Shown here: piece after piece, positions 26,783 to 37,022 of the stretch
Layout: every line of letters begins with the position of its first letter
How positions within the stretch are numbered: position 1 is the first letter of the stretch
Origin: Paracoccus methylovorus
GTDB lineage: Bacteria > Pseudomonadota > Alphaproteobacteria > Rhodobacterales > Rhodobacteraceae
DNA length: 64,000 bases
Assembly (NCBI RefSeq): GCF_016919705.1
Contig: NZ_CP070368.1
Coordinates: 1,178,001 to 1,242,000, forward strand
Direction of reading: 5' to 3'
Program-made: the position numbers and the translations under genes
Notes under the pieces: model-generated
Told to the model about the DNA's origin: nothing
What the model saw: the letters and a program-made list of their open reading frames with translations, nothing else
The model's database searches: none

Positions 26783-28391
26783 CCGCCTCGGTCTGGCCTG
26801 CGCCCTGGCGGCGGGGCTGGCGCTTGCCCTGCCTGCCTGGGCCAAGCCACCGCTTTCGGCCAGCGATTGGCTGTCGGGCAGCGTGCAGGAACCCGGCACC
26901 ATCTCGTCCTGGCGGCCCGGCGATCCGCGCCCGCCCGAGCTCAAGCGCCGAACCACGCGCGACATCGCCCCCACCGGCGCGGTCGAGCCGGTCGGCGTGA
27001 CGCGGCTGGGCGAAGGCAATCCCGACAGCAAGGGCACGGTTTCGCCCCGCGCCGCCGGCCTGCCCGCGAACCTGTGGAGCGACAGCGAAGCGGCGGTGCT
27101 GGTGCGGCTGATCCGCAGCTCGAACCCGCGTCTGCCTGCGCTGCGGCGTCTTGAACGGCGGGTGCTGGCCGCGCAATTGCGCCCTCCGCGGACCGAGGCC
27201 GGGCAGGAAGGCATGTTGTTTCTGGCGCGGGTGGACAAGCTTCTGGACATGGGGGCCACCGGCGCTGCCAAGGAGTTGCTGAAAGCCGCCGGTCCCGGCG
27301 ACCCCGAGCGGTTCCGGCGGCTTTTCGACATCGCCCTGCTTTCCGGCGATGAGGCGCAGGCATGCGAGATCATGGACCGCACGCCCGGCGTCGCGCCCAG
27401 CTTTCCGGCGCGCATATTCTGTCTGGCTTATGGCGGCGACTGGGCCGCGGCGGCCCTGGTGTTCCACGGGGCGCAGGCCATGGGCCGGATCGACCCGCAA
27501 ATGACTGAGTTGCTGGCGCAATATCTGGACGACGGCTACTCGGATGGCGCCGAAGAGGTCGTGCCACCGCCCGTGGTCACGCCATTGGATCTGCGCCTGC
27601 ACGAGGCAATCGGCCAGCCGCTGCCATCCACCAACCTGCCCCTGGCCTTCGCGCTGGCCGATCTTGACCAGAACGAGGGGTGGAAGGCCCGGCTGGACGC
27701 GGCCGAGCGACTGGCGCGGGGTGGGGCGATTCCGGCCTCGCAGCTCCGCATGATCTATCTGGAACAAAAACCTGCCGCATCGGGCGGGGTCTGGGACCGC
27801 GCCGCCGCCGTGCAGGCGCTGGACGATGCGCTGCTTTTACGCGACGAAGCAGCCGTGGCCCGCACGTTGCCTCCCGCTTTCGACGCCATGGTCGCGGCGG
27901 GGCTGGGTCCATCGCTGGCCGATATGATCGGGGCAGAGGTCGGTGCCATGGGGATCGGTGGCAAGGCAGGCCAGATGGCGCTGTGGCTTGCCTTACAGGC
28001 CGCGCAGCCGCAGGTGGTGCAGAACCCGCCGGCCGATATCGCGCCCTTCGATCTGTGGCTTTTGCGTTTTGCCGAGGGCGAACCGGCATCCGAGCCGCCA
28101 CCGGGGAATGGCGAGCCCCTGGCGGCCGCGCTGTTCCCTGCTTTCCTTGGGCCGTCGGAACAGAACGTGCCGCAAGGCGCGGCGCAGTTGATCCTTGCCA
28201 ACCGGCGGGGCGAGGCCCTGTTTGCCGCCATCGCCGATGTCGATGCCGGGCTGGATGGCGATCTGCCGCGCGCGGCCCAAGGCTTGCGCACCTTGCGTGC
28301 GCTTGGCCAGCAGGAAATCGCCCGTCAGGCTGCGATAGAACTGATCCTGGCGCCGGCGATCATGCCCGCGCCGGGCACCGGCGCACCGTGA
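26769..28391 (+). CDS. Large exported protein of unknown function, upstream of xerD
   Basis: A 540-residue protein with a clear signal peptide (positively charged start, LACALAAGLALALPAWA, cleavage near residue 25). The rest is Ala/Leu/Pro-rich, with repeated short helical units such as AKELLKAAGPGDPERFRRLFDIALLSGDEAQA, broken here by many Gly/Pro turns. This looks like an alpha-solenoid or TPR-like periplasmic protein but fits no family I can name. Conserved-looking segments include DSEAAVLVRLIRSSNPRL and the Cys pairs in CEIMDR and RIFCLAYGGDW. The start ATG lies 14 bases inside the preceding small gene, and its stop overlaps the xerD GTG start. Function is unknown. Confidence 0.75.
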   Translation: MTSTDRLGLACALAAGLALALPAWAKPPLSASDWLSGSVQEPGTISSWRPGDPRPPELKRRTTRDIAPTGAVEPVGVTRLGEGNPDSKGTVSPRAAGLPANLWSDSEAAVLVRLIRSSNPRLPALRRLERRVLAAQLRPPRTEAGQEGMLFLARVDKLLDMGATGAAKELLKAAGPGDPERFRRLFDIALLSGDEAQACEIMDRTPGVAPSFPARIFCLAYGGDWAAAALVFHGAQAMGRIDPQMTELLAQYLDDGYSDGAEEVVPPPVVTPLDLRLHEAIGQPLPSTNLPLAFALADLDQNEGWKARLDAAERLARGGAIPASQLRMIYLEQKPAASGGVWDRAAAVQALDDALLLRDEAAVARTLPPAFDAMVAAGLGPSLADMIGAEVGAMGIGGKAGQMALWLALQAAQPQVVQNPPADIAPFDLWLLRFAEGEPASEPPPGNGEPLAAALFPAFLGPSEQNVPQGAAQLILANRRGEALFAAIADVDAGLDGDLPRAAQGLRTLRALGQQEIARQAAIELILAPAIMPAPGTGAP

Positions 28392-29356
28392 ACAGCGAGC
28401 GTGGCAGCGACCGGGGCCGTATCTCGGCCTTTCTCGACGCACAAGCGGCCGAGGCGGGGGCAGCGCGCAACACGTTGCTGGCCTATGGTCGCGACCTGAG
28501 GGATTTCACCGATTGGCTGGCGGCCCGGAACGAAAGCCTGCAAACGGTCCTGCGCGAAGGCATTGAGGATTACCTGTCCTATTGCGACGCGCAGGGACTT
28601 TCGCGCGCGACACGGGCGCGGCGGCTGTCCGCGATCCGGCAGCTTATGCGTTTTTCACTTGAAGAAGGCTGGCGCGAGGACGATCCCGCCGGCCGCATCA
28701 GCGGCCCCGGCCGGTCGCAGCGCCTGCCCAAGACGCTAGACCGGGCCGAGATGCAGGCCATGCTGGACGCCCTGCCCCGCATCGGCCGCAATGAAACCGA
28801 ACGTGCCCGCAATCTGGCCTTGTTTGAGCTGATCTATGCCACCGGCATGCGGGTAAGCGAATTGGTCTCGCTGCCCGCCGGCACCTGCCGCGGCGATCCG
28901 GTCCTGCTGTTGATCCGCGGCAAGGGCGGCAAGGAACGCATGGTGCCTCTCAGCGATCCGGCCCGTCAGGCGCTGGCGGCGTGGCTGAAGCGGCGCGACA
29001 ACGCCCCTGCGGAAAGTCCGCTTGGCCGGCTGGTCGCGGGCAAGGGTGCGCGCTGGCTGTTTCCCGCCGCCAGCCGCGAGGGGCATATGACACGTCAGGC
29101 GATGAACAACCTGCTGAGCCAATTGGCGATTGCGGCGGGGATTGATCCGGCCCGCGTCTCGCCGCATGTGATCCGCCACGCCTTTGCCACGCATCTGCTG
29201 GAAGGCGGGGCCGATCTGCGGGCAATCCAGACCCTGCTGGGCCATGCCGATCTGGGCACGACCGAGATCTATACCCATGTCATGGATACGCGGATGCGCG
29301 ATCTGGTGCTGAATCACCATCCGCTGGCGAACAGCCGCCGCAATGGAAAAGAGTGA
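28388..29356 (+). CDS. xerD: Tyrosine recombinase XerD
   Basis: A 322-residue site-specific recombinase that, with XerC, resolves chromosome dimers at dif. The N-terminal SAM-like core-binding domain (about 1-100) is followed by the catalytic domain. Catalytic residues visible are the Arg in GMRVSEL (about 154), the Lys in GKGGKERMVPL, His and Arg in HVIRHAFATHLL (about 260-263), the second His in LLGHADLGTTE, and the Tyr nucleophile in EIYTHV (about 294). The start is GTG at 28388, overlapping the previous stop as GTGA. No attachment-like repeats, tRNA or phage genes are nearby, so it is the housekeeping enzyme rather than an integrase. Confidence 0.93.
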   Translation: MNSERGSDRGRISAFLDAQAAEAGAARNTLLAYGRDLRDFTDWLAARNESLQTVLREGIEDYLSYCDAQGLSRATRARRLSAIRQLMRFSLEEGWREDDPAGRISGPGRSQRLPKTLDRAEMQAMLDALPRIGRNETERARNLALFELIYATGMRVSELVSLPAGTCRGDPVLLLIRGKGGKERMVPLSDPARQALAAWLKRRDNAPAESPLGRLVAGKGARWLFPAASREGHMTRQAMNNLLSQLAIAAGIDPARVSPHVIRHAFATHLLEGGADLRAIQTLLGHADLGTTEIYTHVMDTRMRDLVLNHHPLANSRRNGKE

Positions 29357-30708
29357 TGATCCCCGCAACCCTACCCGCCCCCCTAGCGCCATATGACCTT
29401 GCCTTCTGGCTGATCGGCGCGGTGATCCTGCTGCTTTTGGCGCTTTCGGCATTTTTCTCGGGTTCCGACACCGCGTTGACTGCCGCAAGCCGAAGCAAGC
29501 TGCGCGCCCGCACCGACAAGGGCGACCGGCGCGCCGAGGCCGCGCTTGAGGCATTGGATGATAGCGAACGCCTGAACGGCGCGATCCTCGTCGGCGACAA
29601 TTTCGTCAAGATCCTCGCCGCCAGCCTGGCGACGGCGCTGGGGATGCGCGTCCTTGGCTGGGGCGGGGTGGCGCTGGCGGTACTGGTCATGGCGCTTCTG
29701 GTGCTGGTGCTTGCCGAGGTCCTGCCCCGAACCTGGGCGCGCCTTGCCCCGGAAGACGTCGCCGGCCGCATTGCCCGCCCCTTGGGCGCATTTGCCCGCT
29801 TCCTTGCCCCCGTGGTCTGGGCGGTGCGGTTGATCGTGCGCGGACTGCTGGTGCCTTTCGGCATTCGCGCCAATCATTCGGGCCCGGTGTTTTCCGTGCA
29901 GGACGAAATCGCCGATGCTCTCGCTGTCGCCCAATCAAGCGGCACCGTGCAAAAAGAGGATCGCGATCTTCTGATGGGCGCGCTGGATCTTGGCGAACGC
30001 TCGGTCGAAGAGGTCATGCTGCATCGTTCGGGCATCGAGATGATCGACGCCGATCTGGGCGCGGCAGAGGTGCTGGATCTGGTGCTGAAAAGTCCCCATA
30101 CCCGACTGCCCGTCTTTCGCGGCGAGCGCGAGAATGTCATCGGCGTAATCCATGCCAAGGACCTGTTGCGCGGCGTGCGCCGGGCGCTTCAGGAACGCGG
30201 TCCCGAGGCGCTGCAGAATTTCGACGTGCTCAGCACCGCCATGCCGCCCTATTTCGTGCCCGAGACCACGCCGCTGGACGAACAGATGCGCGAATTCCTG
30301 AACCGGCGCACGCATTTCGCGCTGGTCGTGGATGAATACGGCAGCCTGCGCGGACTTATCACGCTGGAGGATATTCTGGAGGAGATCGTCGGCGAGATCA
30401 CCGACGAACATGATACCGAGGCAACGCAATCGCTGGTTCCGGGGCCGCAAGGCGACTATCTGGTCGACGGGGCGATGACCATCCGCGACCTGAACCGGGC
30501 GCTGGACTGGACGCTGCCCGACGAAGAGGCCAATACCGTTGCAGGTCTCGTGATCCACATGGCCCAGTCGATCCCGGCGGCGGGCCAGGTCTTTTCCTTC
30601 CAGGGCTATCGCTTTGAAATCGTCGCGCGGCGGGAAAACCGCATCACCCGGCTGCGCATCCGACCCCTGGAACAGCCGCTGCCAGATGACGAGGCTCAGG
30701 CGCACTGA
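29356..30708 (+). CDS. CNNM/CorC/HlyC-family protein with DUF21 and CBS domains
   Basis: A 450-residue membrane protein. The DUF21 (CNNM) transmembrane domain covers about residues 10-150, with the signature [25 protein letters not shown] pair follows (about 195-330; [62 protein letters not shown]), then a C-terminal CorC_HlyC domain (about 350-440). Family members are linked to magnesium and cobalt efflux or resistance; the old haemolysin name is not meaningful. The ATG 29356 shares one base with the xerD stop (TGATG); a GTG at 29353 would add one residue. It ends the four-gene row starting at 26534. Confidence 0.92.
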   Translation: MIPATLPAPLAPYDLAFWLIGAVILLLLALSAFFSGSDTALTAASRSKLRARTDKGDRRAEAALEALDDSERLNGAILVGDNFVKILAASLATALGMRVLGWGGVALAVLVMALLVLVLAEVLPRTWARLAPEDVAGRIARPLGAFARFLAPVVWAVRLIVRGLLVPFGIRANHSGPVFSVQDEIADALAVAQSSGTVQKEDRDLLMGALDLGERSVEEVMLHRSGIEMIDADLGAAEVLDLVLKSPHTRLPVFRGERENVIGVIHAKDLLRGVRRALQERGPEALQNFDVLSTAMPPYFVPETTPLDEQMREFLNRRTHFALVVDEYGSLRGLITLEDILEEIVGEITDEHDTEATQSLVPGPQGDYLVDGAMTIRDLNRALDWTLPDEEANTVAGLVIHMAQSIPAAGQVFSFQGYRFEIVARRENRITRLRIRPLEQPLPDDEAQAH

Positions 30709-30940
30709 TCAAACGGCGAAAACTGCGCTGAAGGCATCTCGCTGCCTGCGCGATCCATTCCTGCGCATCGCGGGCAGGCAGGTTGCACGAAGAAGACCCA
30801 CCCGTGCGATACCTGATCTGTGGTCGATCCGCGGTCGCTTCCTCACGGGAAACCGCCCGTCCGATCCCGAGGCGGCTTGCAACCGCGCGCCCTCCTGCCT
30901 ATCAGGACATGCCGCCACACAACAGCACGGAAATCCCGAT

Positions 30941-32959
30941 ATGGACATCGTCGCCCGCCGCAAGGCCGATCCCGCTCACTGGCGCCTCGCCACCGCAATT
31001 CGCGCCCTTTCCATGGATGCCGTCGAGGCAGCGAACTCGGGCCATCCCGGCATGCCGATGGGCATGGCCGATGTTGCCACGGTCCTGTTTCGCAACCACC
31101 TGACATTCGACGCCGCCGCGCCGAACTGGTTTGACCGCGACCGCTTCGTGCTGTCGGCCGGCCACGGTTCGATGCTGATCTACTCCCTGCTCTACCTGAC
31201 CGGCTATGAGCAGATGTCGATCGACCAGATCAGGAACTTCCGTCAGTGGGGGTCGATCACCGCGGGCCACCCCGAATACGGCCATGCCGAAGGGGTCGAG
31301 ACGACGACCGGCCCACTGGGTCAGGGTATCGCCACCGCCGTCGGCTTCGCCATCGCCGAAGAGGCGATGCGCGCCCAGTTCGGCGCCGAGCTTTGCAGCC
31401 ACAAGACCTGGGTCATCGCCGGCGACGGCTGCCTGATGGAGGGCATCAGCCAGGAAGCCATCGCACTGGCCGGCCACCAGAAGCTGAAGAACCTGATCGT
31501 CCTGTGGGACAACAACGACATCACCATCGATGGACGGGTGTCGCTGTCGGATTCGACCGATCAGCTCAAGCGGTTCGAGGCTTCGGGCTGGCGTACGATT
31601 TCCTGCGACGGCCATGATCCTGCCGATATCGACCGCGCACTGACCGATGCGGCCAGCGGCAAGGACGACCGCCCGGTGCTGGTGGCCTGCAAGACCATCA
31701 TCGGCTTCGGCGCACCCAACAAGCAGGACAGCTCGGGCGTGCATGGCTCGGCGCTGGGTGCAGCGGAAATCGCCGCCGCGCGCGAAACGCTTGGCTGGGA
31801 ATCGCCTGCCTTCGTCATCCCCGAGGATATCCTTGCCGATTGGCGGGCCATCGGCATCAAGGGCCGGACCCAGCGTGAGGCTTGGGCAACCCGGGTCGAT
31901 ACGGCGGAAAACCGCGACGAATTTGCCCGCCGCATCTCGGGCGGCGTCAGCGACCGGCTTGCCCCGACCCTTGCCGCGCTCAAGGAACAGGCGTTGGCCT
32001 CGCAACCCAAGGTCGCAACCCGCCGCGCCAGCGAAATGGTGCTCGAGGTGGTGAACCCCGAACTGCCCGAAATGCTGGGCGGCTCGGCCGATCTTACCGG
32101 CTCGAACAATACGAAAACCAAGGATCTGGGCATCTTCACCCCGGAAAACCGTCAGGGCCGCTATATCCATTACGGCATCCGCGAACACGGCATGGCGGCG
32201 GCGATGAACGGCATCTGGCTGCATGGCGGTTTCCGTCCCTACGGCGGCACCTTCATGTGCTTCACCGATTACGCACGCGGCGCCATGCGGCTTTCGGCGC
32301 TGATGGGCCTGCCGGTGACCTATGTCATGACCCATGACAGCATCGGTCTGGGCGAGGATGGCCCGACCCACCAGCCGGTCGAGCATCTGGCGATCTGTCG
32401 CGCCACGCCCAACACGCTGACCCTACGGCCCTGCGACCTGATCGAAACGGCCGAGGCGTGGGAAATCGCGTTGACAAGCGAATCCAGCCCCACCGTCATG
32501 GCGCTCTCGCGCCAGAACCTGCCGCTTTTGCGTCAGGAAGCGGATGAAAACCTCTCGGCCAAGGGCGCATATGTGCTGCGCGAAGCCAGCGCCGCGCCCA
32601 AGGTGATCCTGATGGCTTCGGGCTCCGAGGTGGAAATCGCCGTCACCGCACGCGATACGCTCGAGGCTCAGGGCATCCCGACCCGCGTCGTCTCGGTCCC
32701 GTCGATGGAACTTTTCCGCGATCAGGACACCGAATACCGCCAGCAGGTCCTGCCCGCCGGCACCGTCCGCATCGCCATCGAGGCTGCGGTGCGCCAGCCT
32801 TGGGAATGGTTGCTGCTGGGCGAACGCGGGCGCGAGGAAACCTCGGGCTTCATCGGCATGACCGGGTTTGGCGCCTCGGCCCCGGCGCCGACCCTCTACA
32901 AAGAGTTCGGCATCACCGCCGAGGCCACCGTCGCCGAAGCGCGCCGCTTGCTTGGCTGA
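30941..32959 (+). CDS. tkt: Transketolase
   Basis: A thiamine-diphosphate enzyme of the pentose phosphate pathway and Calvin cycle, 672 residues. The N-terminal TPP domain shows [27 protein letters not shown] and the TPP/Mg motif [19 protein letters not shown] near residue 160 with the distal NN. The middle pyrimidine domain has [12 protein letters not shown] and [18 protein letters not shown], holding the catalytic Glu. The C-terminal domain ends in [23 protein letters not shown]. Start [11 protein letters not shown] at ATG 30941; the frame is open upstream but without coding character. The 232-base upstream region holds no recognised element. No Calvin-cycle genes are next to it, so it is likely the general copy. 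Confidence 0.97.
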   Translation: MDIVARRKADPAHWRLATAIRALSMDAVEAANSGHPGMPMGMADVATVLFRNHLTFDAAAPNWFDRDRFVLSAGHGSMLIYSLLYLTGYEQMSIDQIRNFRQWGSITAGHPEYGHAEGVETTTGPLGQGIATAVGFAIAEEAMRAQFGAELCSHKTWVIAGDGCLMEGISQEAIALAGHQKLKNLIVLWDNNDITIDGRVSLSDSTDQLKRFEASGWRTISCDGHDPADIDRALTDAASGKDDRPVLVACKTIIGFGAPNKQDSSGVHGSALGAAEIAAARETLGWESPAFVIPEDILADWRAIGIKGRTQREAWATRVDTAENRDEFARRISGGVSDRLAPTLAALKEQALASQPKVATRRASEMVLEVVNPELPEMLGGSADLTGSNNTKTKDLGIFTPENRQGRYIHYGIREHGMAAAMNGIWLHGGFRPYGGTFMCFTDYARGAMRLSALMGLPVTYVMTHDSIGLGEDGPTHQPVEHLAICRATPNTLTLRPCDLIETAEAWEIALTSESSPTVMALSRQNLPLLRQEADENLSAKGAYVLREASAAPKVILMASGSEVEIAVTARDTLEAQGIPTRVVSVPSMELFRDQDTEYRQQVLPAGTVRIAIEAAVRQPWEWLLLGERGREETSGFIGMTGFGASAPAPTLYKEFGITAEATVAEARRLLG

Positions 32960-32969
32960 CCCAGTATCC

Positions 32970-32995
32970 GGGCCGCGCCCAATCGGGTGCGGCCC
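32970..32995 (+). terminator. Hairpin after tkt
   Basis: GGGCCGCGCCC (32970-32980) and GGGTGCGGCCC (32985-32995) pair over 11 positions with one G-T pair and a loop of AATC, 10 bases after the tkt stop. It is followed by AAAAATCTTCTT rather than a clean T tract, so termination is likely but not textbook. Confidence 0.6.
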
Positions 32996-33050
32996 AAAAA
33001 TCTTCTTAAAATCCGCATGAGACAAAGCGGCAATGCACCCATGCACCCGG

Positions 33051-33075
33051 TTTTCTCTGTTGCCCAAATACCCAT
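33051..33075 (-). repeat. Dispersed intergenic repeat, copy B
   Basis: On the minus strand this reads ATGGGTATTTGGGCAACAGA and continues GAAAA; it shares 15 leading bases and the A-rich end with copies at 12211 and 51851. It lies between tkt and an EamA transporter gene, both on the plus strand, so its orientation is opposite to transcription here. Confidence 0.65.
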
Positions 33076-33151
33076 GCGACAATAAGCCCGGGCGCCCAGC
33101 CCGCCCCTGACAGGCACAAAACCAAACCGGCACAAGCAGAAGGGACCAGCC

Positions 33152-34078
33152 ATGACACCGCCAAAAGCCGTTTCGGGCGTGCGGTCGGCGATCCTCGCTC
33201 CTCCGGGCGATCTGGCGCGCGCGACGCAATTGCGCGGCATCCTGCTTTTGCTGTTGGCGATCTTTCTGTTCACGCTGATGGACGCGACCGGGAAATATCT
33301 CTCGACGCTCTACCATCCGGTGCAGGTGGTCTGGGTGCGCTTCGTCACCAATCTCGCCATCGTCGCCGTCGTCTTTGCGCCCCGTTTGGGCAGGACGCTG
33401 CGAACCACGCGCCCGGTCGTGCAGTTCTTTCGCGGCGTGACACAGCTTGGTTCGATCCTGCTGTTCTTCGGCGCATTGCAGTTCATCGGTCTGGCCGAGG
33501 CAACTGCGATCATGGACATCAACCCGGTGCTGATCACCCTGGGCGCGGCGGTCTTTCTGGGCGAATCCATCGGCATCCGCCGCATTCTCGGCATCCTGGC
33601 CGCGCTTTGCGGCGCCTTGATCATCATCCGCCCCGGCGCAGGCGTGTTCCACCCGGCGGCCCTGCTGGCACTGATTGCCGCATTCACCTATGCGGCCGGG
33701 GCGATCCTGACACGTATCGCGCGCAGCGATTCCACCGCGACCTCGGTGCTGTGGTCGGCGCTGGTCGGCTCGATCCTGTCCTCTCTTGCCGTGCCATTCT
33801 TCTGGCAACCGGTCGCAGCGGGCGACATCTGGGCCTTTTTATTGCTCGGCGCGCTGGGAACCGCGGCGCAGGTGCTGTTGATCCGCGCCTTTTCACTGGC
33901 CGAGGCCGCGGCCATCGCGCCGTTCGGCTATACCGGGCTGATCTGGGCCGGGCTCTGGGGCTGGTTGTTCTGGGGCGCGCTGCCCGACCTGTGGACCTTT
34001 GTCGGCGCGTTGATCATTGTGGTCGCCGGCATATATGTCTGGATGCGCGAGGCCCGCACCATGCATCGGCCGGCATGA
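33152..34078 (+). CDS. EamA-family (DMT) transporter
   Basis: A 308-residue inner-membrane protein with ten predicted helices built from two EamA repeats. The N-terminal repeat contains LFTLMDATGKYLSTLYHPVQVVWVRF and LQFIGLAEATAIMDINPVLITLGAAVFLGE, and the second repeat ends with FSLAEAAAIAPFGYTGLIWAGLWGWLFWGALPD. The family exports metabolites or amino acids; S-adenosylmethionine carriers share this RhaT/EamA pattern. GAAGGGA lies about 7 bases before the ATG. A 40-residue hydrophilic N-terminus precedes the first helix. The substrate is unknown. The downstream LpxL-like gene starts 25 bases after the stop. Confidence 0.88.
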   Translation: MTPPKAVSGVRSAILAPPGDLARATQLRGILLLLLAIFLFTLMDATGKYLSTLYHPVQVVWVRFVTNLAIVAVVFAPRLGRTLRTTRPVVQFFRGVTQLGSILLFFGALQFIGLAEATAIMDINPVLITLGAAVFLGESIGIRRILGILAALCGALIIIRPGAGVFHPAALLALIAAFTYAAGAILTRIARSDSTATSVLWSALVGSILSSLAVPFFWQPVAAGDIWAFLLLGALGTAAQVLLIRAFSLAEAAAIAPFGYTGLIWAGLWGWLFWGALPDLWTFVGALIIVVAGIYVWMREARTMHRPA

Positions 34079-34103
34079 ACCACAGCGCATGAACAGGACC
34101 GCG

Positions 34104-35000
34104 ATGAGCGAGACCCAGATCGAGACACAGGACCCCGTCCCGCTGCGCGACCGCATCGCCAATGGCGCCTTCCTGGCGGTCATGGGGCTGGCGCGCATTC
34201 TGCCCTATCGGCGACGCGTGCCGGCCATGGGGTGGTTTTTTGCCCATGTGCTGGGTCCGCTCGCCGGCTGGCGCAGGCGCATCCGCGCCAACCTGGCCAT
34301 GGCCCGACCCGATCTTTCCGAAGCCGAGGTTCGCCGCCTGACCCTCGCCGTACCCGAGAATGCCGGTCGTTCGCTGGCCGAGATCTATTCCGGCACCGAG
34401 TTCACCGACCGCATCCACCGGACCGATCCGCTGACCGGCCCCGGCCTGCCCGCGCTGGAACAGGCCGCCCTGGCGGGCCGTCCCGTCATCCTGGCGGTGG
34501 CCCATTTCGGCAATTACGACGCGATGCGCGCGGCGCTTTCGGGGCGGGGCTGGCCCGTCGGGGCGCTCTACCGTCCCATGAACAACGAGGCATTCAACCG
34601 CCATTACATCCCCGCCATGCGCGCCATCGCCGAGCCGTTGTTCCCGCGCGGGCGGTCGGGTCTAGCTGCCATGCTGCGGTTTTTGAAGGGCGGCGGCTGG
34701 CTTTCACTGGGGTTCGATCAGTTCGACGACCATGGCGCCGAATTGCGCTTTTTCGGCCTGCCCACGAAAACCGTGCTGACCCCGGCCGAGCTGGCGCTGC
34801 GTTACGATGCGCTGATCCTGCCCATCGCCGGCGTGCGCCAACCCGATGGGCTGAGCTTTCGGGTCGAGGTCGGCGTTCCGGTCCCCCACAGCGATGCCGC
34901 CACGATGATGCAGGCGCTGAACGACGATCTGGAAAGGCTGGTGCGCGACCATATGGAGCAGTGGTTCTGGGTGCACAGGCGCTGGAAACGCCGGGGTTGA
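34104..35000 (+). CDS. Lysophospholipid/lipid A acyltransferase, LpxL/HtrB family
   Basis: A protein of 298 residues of the LpxL/LpxM group, which adds secondary acyl chains to lipid A at the inner face of the cytoplasmic membrane. The catalytic HxxxxD motif is HFGNYD at about 134-139, and GGGWLSLGFDQFDDHGAELRFFG matches the second conserved block. An N-terminal hydrophobic segment (FLAVMGLARILPYRRRVPAMGWFFAHVLGPL) anchors it. The ATG at 34104 has AGGA 6 bases upstream; an ATG at 34089 is possible. With lpxD, an ACP and a ketoacyl synthase elsewhere in the window it adds to the lipid A genes. The acyl donor and position are not known. Confidence 0.88.
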   Translation: MSETQIETQDPVPLRDRIANGAFLAVMGLARILPYRRRVPAMGWFFAHVLGPLAGWRRRIRANLAMARPDLSEAEVRRLTLAVPENAGRSLAEIYSGTEFTDRIHRTDPLTGPGLPALEQAALAGRPVILAVAHFGNYDAMRAALSGRGWPVGALYRPMNNEAFNRHYIPAMRAIAEPLFPRGRSGLAAMLRFLKGGGWLSLGFDQFDDHGAELRFFGLPTKTVLTPAELALRYDALILPIAGVRQPDGLSFRVEVGVPVPHSDAATMMQALNDDLERLVRDHMEQWFWVHRRWKRRG

Positions 35001-35102
35001 GCAGCGAAACCCTTTCCCTTGGGTCGCCCTACGGTCTATAAGAACGCCAAAATCCGCCGCGCAACCAGAACGCGGCCCCAACAATGAAATCCAGAGGACG
35101 GC

Positions 35103-35627
35103 ATGAGCGACGATTCCAAAAACGCTGGTAACGAAAAGCGCCAACACGAGGGCGACGTCGCCTTTATTCAGGCGCTTGCCGAATTGCTCAACCGCAACGA
35201 GTTGACCGAACTGACCGTCAAACGCGAATATGACGAGAACGACCGGCTGACCGTTAGCCTGTCCAAGCATATCAAGCAAATCGCCCAGCCAGCCGCCGCT
35301 CCGGCCGCCTTTCCTGCCGCTGCGCCCGCAGCATTCGCCGCCGCACCTGCGGCGGCCGCAGCGCCTGCCGGCCTTGACGACCCGGCCAGCCTGCCCGGCG
35401 TCGTGGCCTCGCCCATGGTGGGCACCGCCTATCTGTCGCCCGAACCCGGCGCGACCGCGTTCGTCAGCATCGGCCAACAGGTCAAAGAGGGCGAGACCCT
35501 GCTGATCGTCGAAGCCATGAAGACGATGAACCATATTCCCTCGCCCCGCTCGGGCACGGTCAAGCGGATCCTCGTGGACGACGGCAGCCCGGTCGAGTTC
35601 GGCGCGCCCCTGATGGTCGTCGAGTGA
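35103..35627 (+). CDS. accB: Biotin carboxyl carrier protein of acetyl-CoA carboxylase
   Basis: A 174-residue carrier for the first step of fatty acid synthesis. The N-terminal domain (about 1-60) is followed by an Ala/Pro-rich flexible linker of about 40 residues and the biotinyl domain. Biotin is attached to Lys140 in [11 protein letters not shown]. The thumb-like segment [22 protein letters not shown] fits AccB rather than a general biotinyl domain. AGAGGA lies 6 bases before the ATG. It is followed after 7 bases by accC. Confidence 0.97.
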   Translation: MSDDSKNAGNEKRQHEGDVAFIQALAELLNRNELTELTVKREYDENDRLTVSLSKHIKQIAQPAAAPAAFPAAAPAAFAAAPAAAAAPAGLDDPASLPGVVASPMVGTAYLSPEPGATAFVSIGQQVKEGETLLIVEAMKTMNHIPSPRSGTVKRILVDDGSPVEFGAPLMVVE

Positions 35628-35634
35628 GGGCGGG

Positions 35635-36987
35635 ATGTTCGACAAAATCCTGATCGCCAATCGTGGCGAGATCGCGCTTCGCGTGATCCGCGCCTGCCGT
35701 GAAATGGGCATCGCCTCGGTCGCGGTGCATTCCACCGCCGATACCGATGCGATGCATGTGCGCATGGCTGACGAATCCGTGTGCATCGGCCCGCCGCCCT
35801 CGACCGACAGTTATCTGTCGCAACCCGCCATCATCTCTGCCTGCGAAATCACCGGCGCTCAGGCCATCCATCCGGGCTATGGCTTCCTGTCAGAAAACGC
35901 CGGCTTCGTGCAGATGGTCGAGGATCACGGCATCACCTTCATCGGCCCCTCGGCGGAACATATCCGCATCATGGGCGACAAGATCACCGCCAAGGACACG
36001 GCTAAATCGCTGGGTATCCCGGTGGTTCCCGGCTCGGACGGCGGCGTGCCCGACGTTGCCGCAGCCCGGCAGGTTGCGGCCGAAATCGGCTATCCGGTCA
36101 TCATCAAGGCCACCGCCGGCGGCGGCGGGCGCGGCATGAAGGTCGCCAGCGACGAGGCTGCGCTGGAAAACGCCTTCCGCACCGCCCGCGCCGAGGCGAA
36201 GGCCGCCTTTGGCAACGACGAAGTCTATATCGAGAAATACCTGCAACGCCCGCGCCATATCGAAATTCAGGTCTTTGGCGACGGTCGCGGCAACGCCGTG
36301 CATCTGGGCGAGCGTGATTGTTCACTGCAACGCCGTCACCAGAAAGTGTTCGAAGAGGCCCCCGGCCCCGTCATCACGCCCGAGCAGCGCGACCGCATCG
36401 GCAATATCTGCGCGGACGCGATGGCAAAGATCGGCTATCGCGGTGCCGGCACCATCGAATTCCTGTTCGAAGACGGCGAGTTCTATTTCATCGAGATGAA
36501 CACCCGGCTTCAGGTCGAACATCCGGTGACCGAGGCGATCTTTGGCGTAGATCTCGTGCGGCAGCAAATCCTTGTCGCCGCCGGCGAAGAGATGGAGTTC
36601 CGCCAGGAAGACCTGCAAATTCGCGGCCATGCCATTGAGGTGCGGATCAACGCGGAAAAACTGCCGAACTTTACCCCCTCGCCCGGCACGATCACGCAAT
36701 ATCACGCCCCGGGTGGCCTTGGGGTGCGGATGGACAGCGCGATCTATGACGGCTACCGCATTCCGCCCTATTACGACAGCTTGATCGGCAAGCTGATCGT
36801 GCATGGGCGCGACCGGCCCGAGGCGCTGGCGCGGCTGCACCGCGCGCTTGGCGAGCTGATCGTGGACGGGGTGGATACCACCGTGCCGCTGTTCCGGGCC
36901 TTGATCGAAAATCCCGATATTCAGCGCGGGGATTACTCGATCCACTGGCTAGAGCGCTGGCTGGCCGAGATGGCCGTCAGCGCCTGA
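35635..36987 (+). CDS. accC: Acetyl-CoA carboxylase, biotin carboxylase subunit
   Basis: A 450-residue ATP-grasp enzyme that carboxylates biotin on AccB. It opens with [23 protein letters not shown] and has [14 protein letters not shown], the Gly-rich ATP lid [31 protein letters not shown], and the catalytic region [24 protein letters not shown]. The length is that of a stand-alone AccC, without fused carrier or transferase domains. It is certainly one unit with accB; aat follows after 35 bases. Confidence 0.98.
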   Translation: MFDKILIANRGEIALRVIRACREMGIASVAVHSTADTDAMHVRMADESVCIGPPPSTDSYLSQPAIISACEITGAQAIHPGYGFLSENAGFVQMVEDHGITFIGPSAEHIRIMGDKITAKDTAKSLGIPVVPGSDGGVPDVAAARQVAAEIGYPVIIKATAGGGGRGMKVASDEAALENAFRTARAEAKAAFGNDEVYIEKYLQRPRHIEIQVFGDGRGNAVHLGERDCSLQRRHQKVFEEAPGPVITPEQRDRIGNICADAMAKIGYRGAGTIEFLFEDGEFYFIEMNTRLQVEHPVTEAIFGVDLVRQQILVAAGEEMEFRQEDLQIRGHAIEVRINAEKLPNFTPSPGTITQYHAPGGLGVRMDSAIYDGYRIPPYYDSLIGKLIVHGRDRPEALARLHRALGELIVDGVDTTVPLFRALIENPDIQRGDYSIHWLERWLAEMAVSA

Positions 36988-37022
36988 GCGATGCGGCACC
37001 CGGCGCGACAGACGGTCCCTGC

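Noticed and set aside
28388..29356. xerD read as a phage or island integrase
   Set aside because: It is embedded in a tight housekeeping row with GTGA and TGATG overlaps, with no tRNA, direct repeats or cargo genes beside it.
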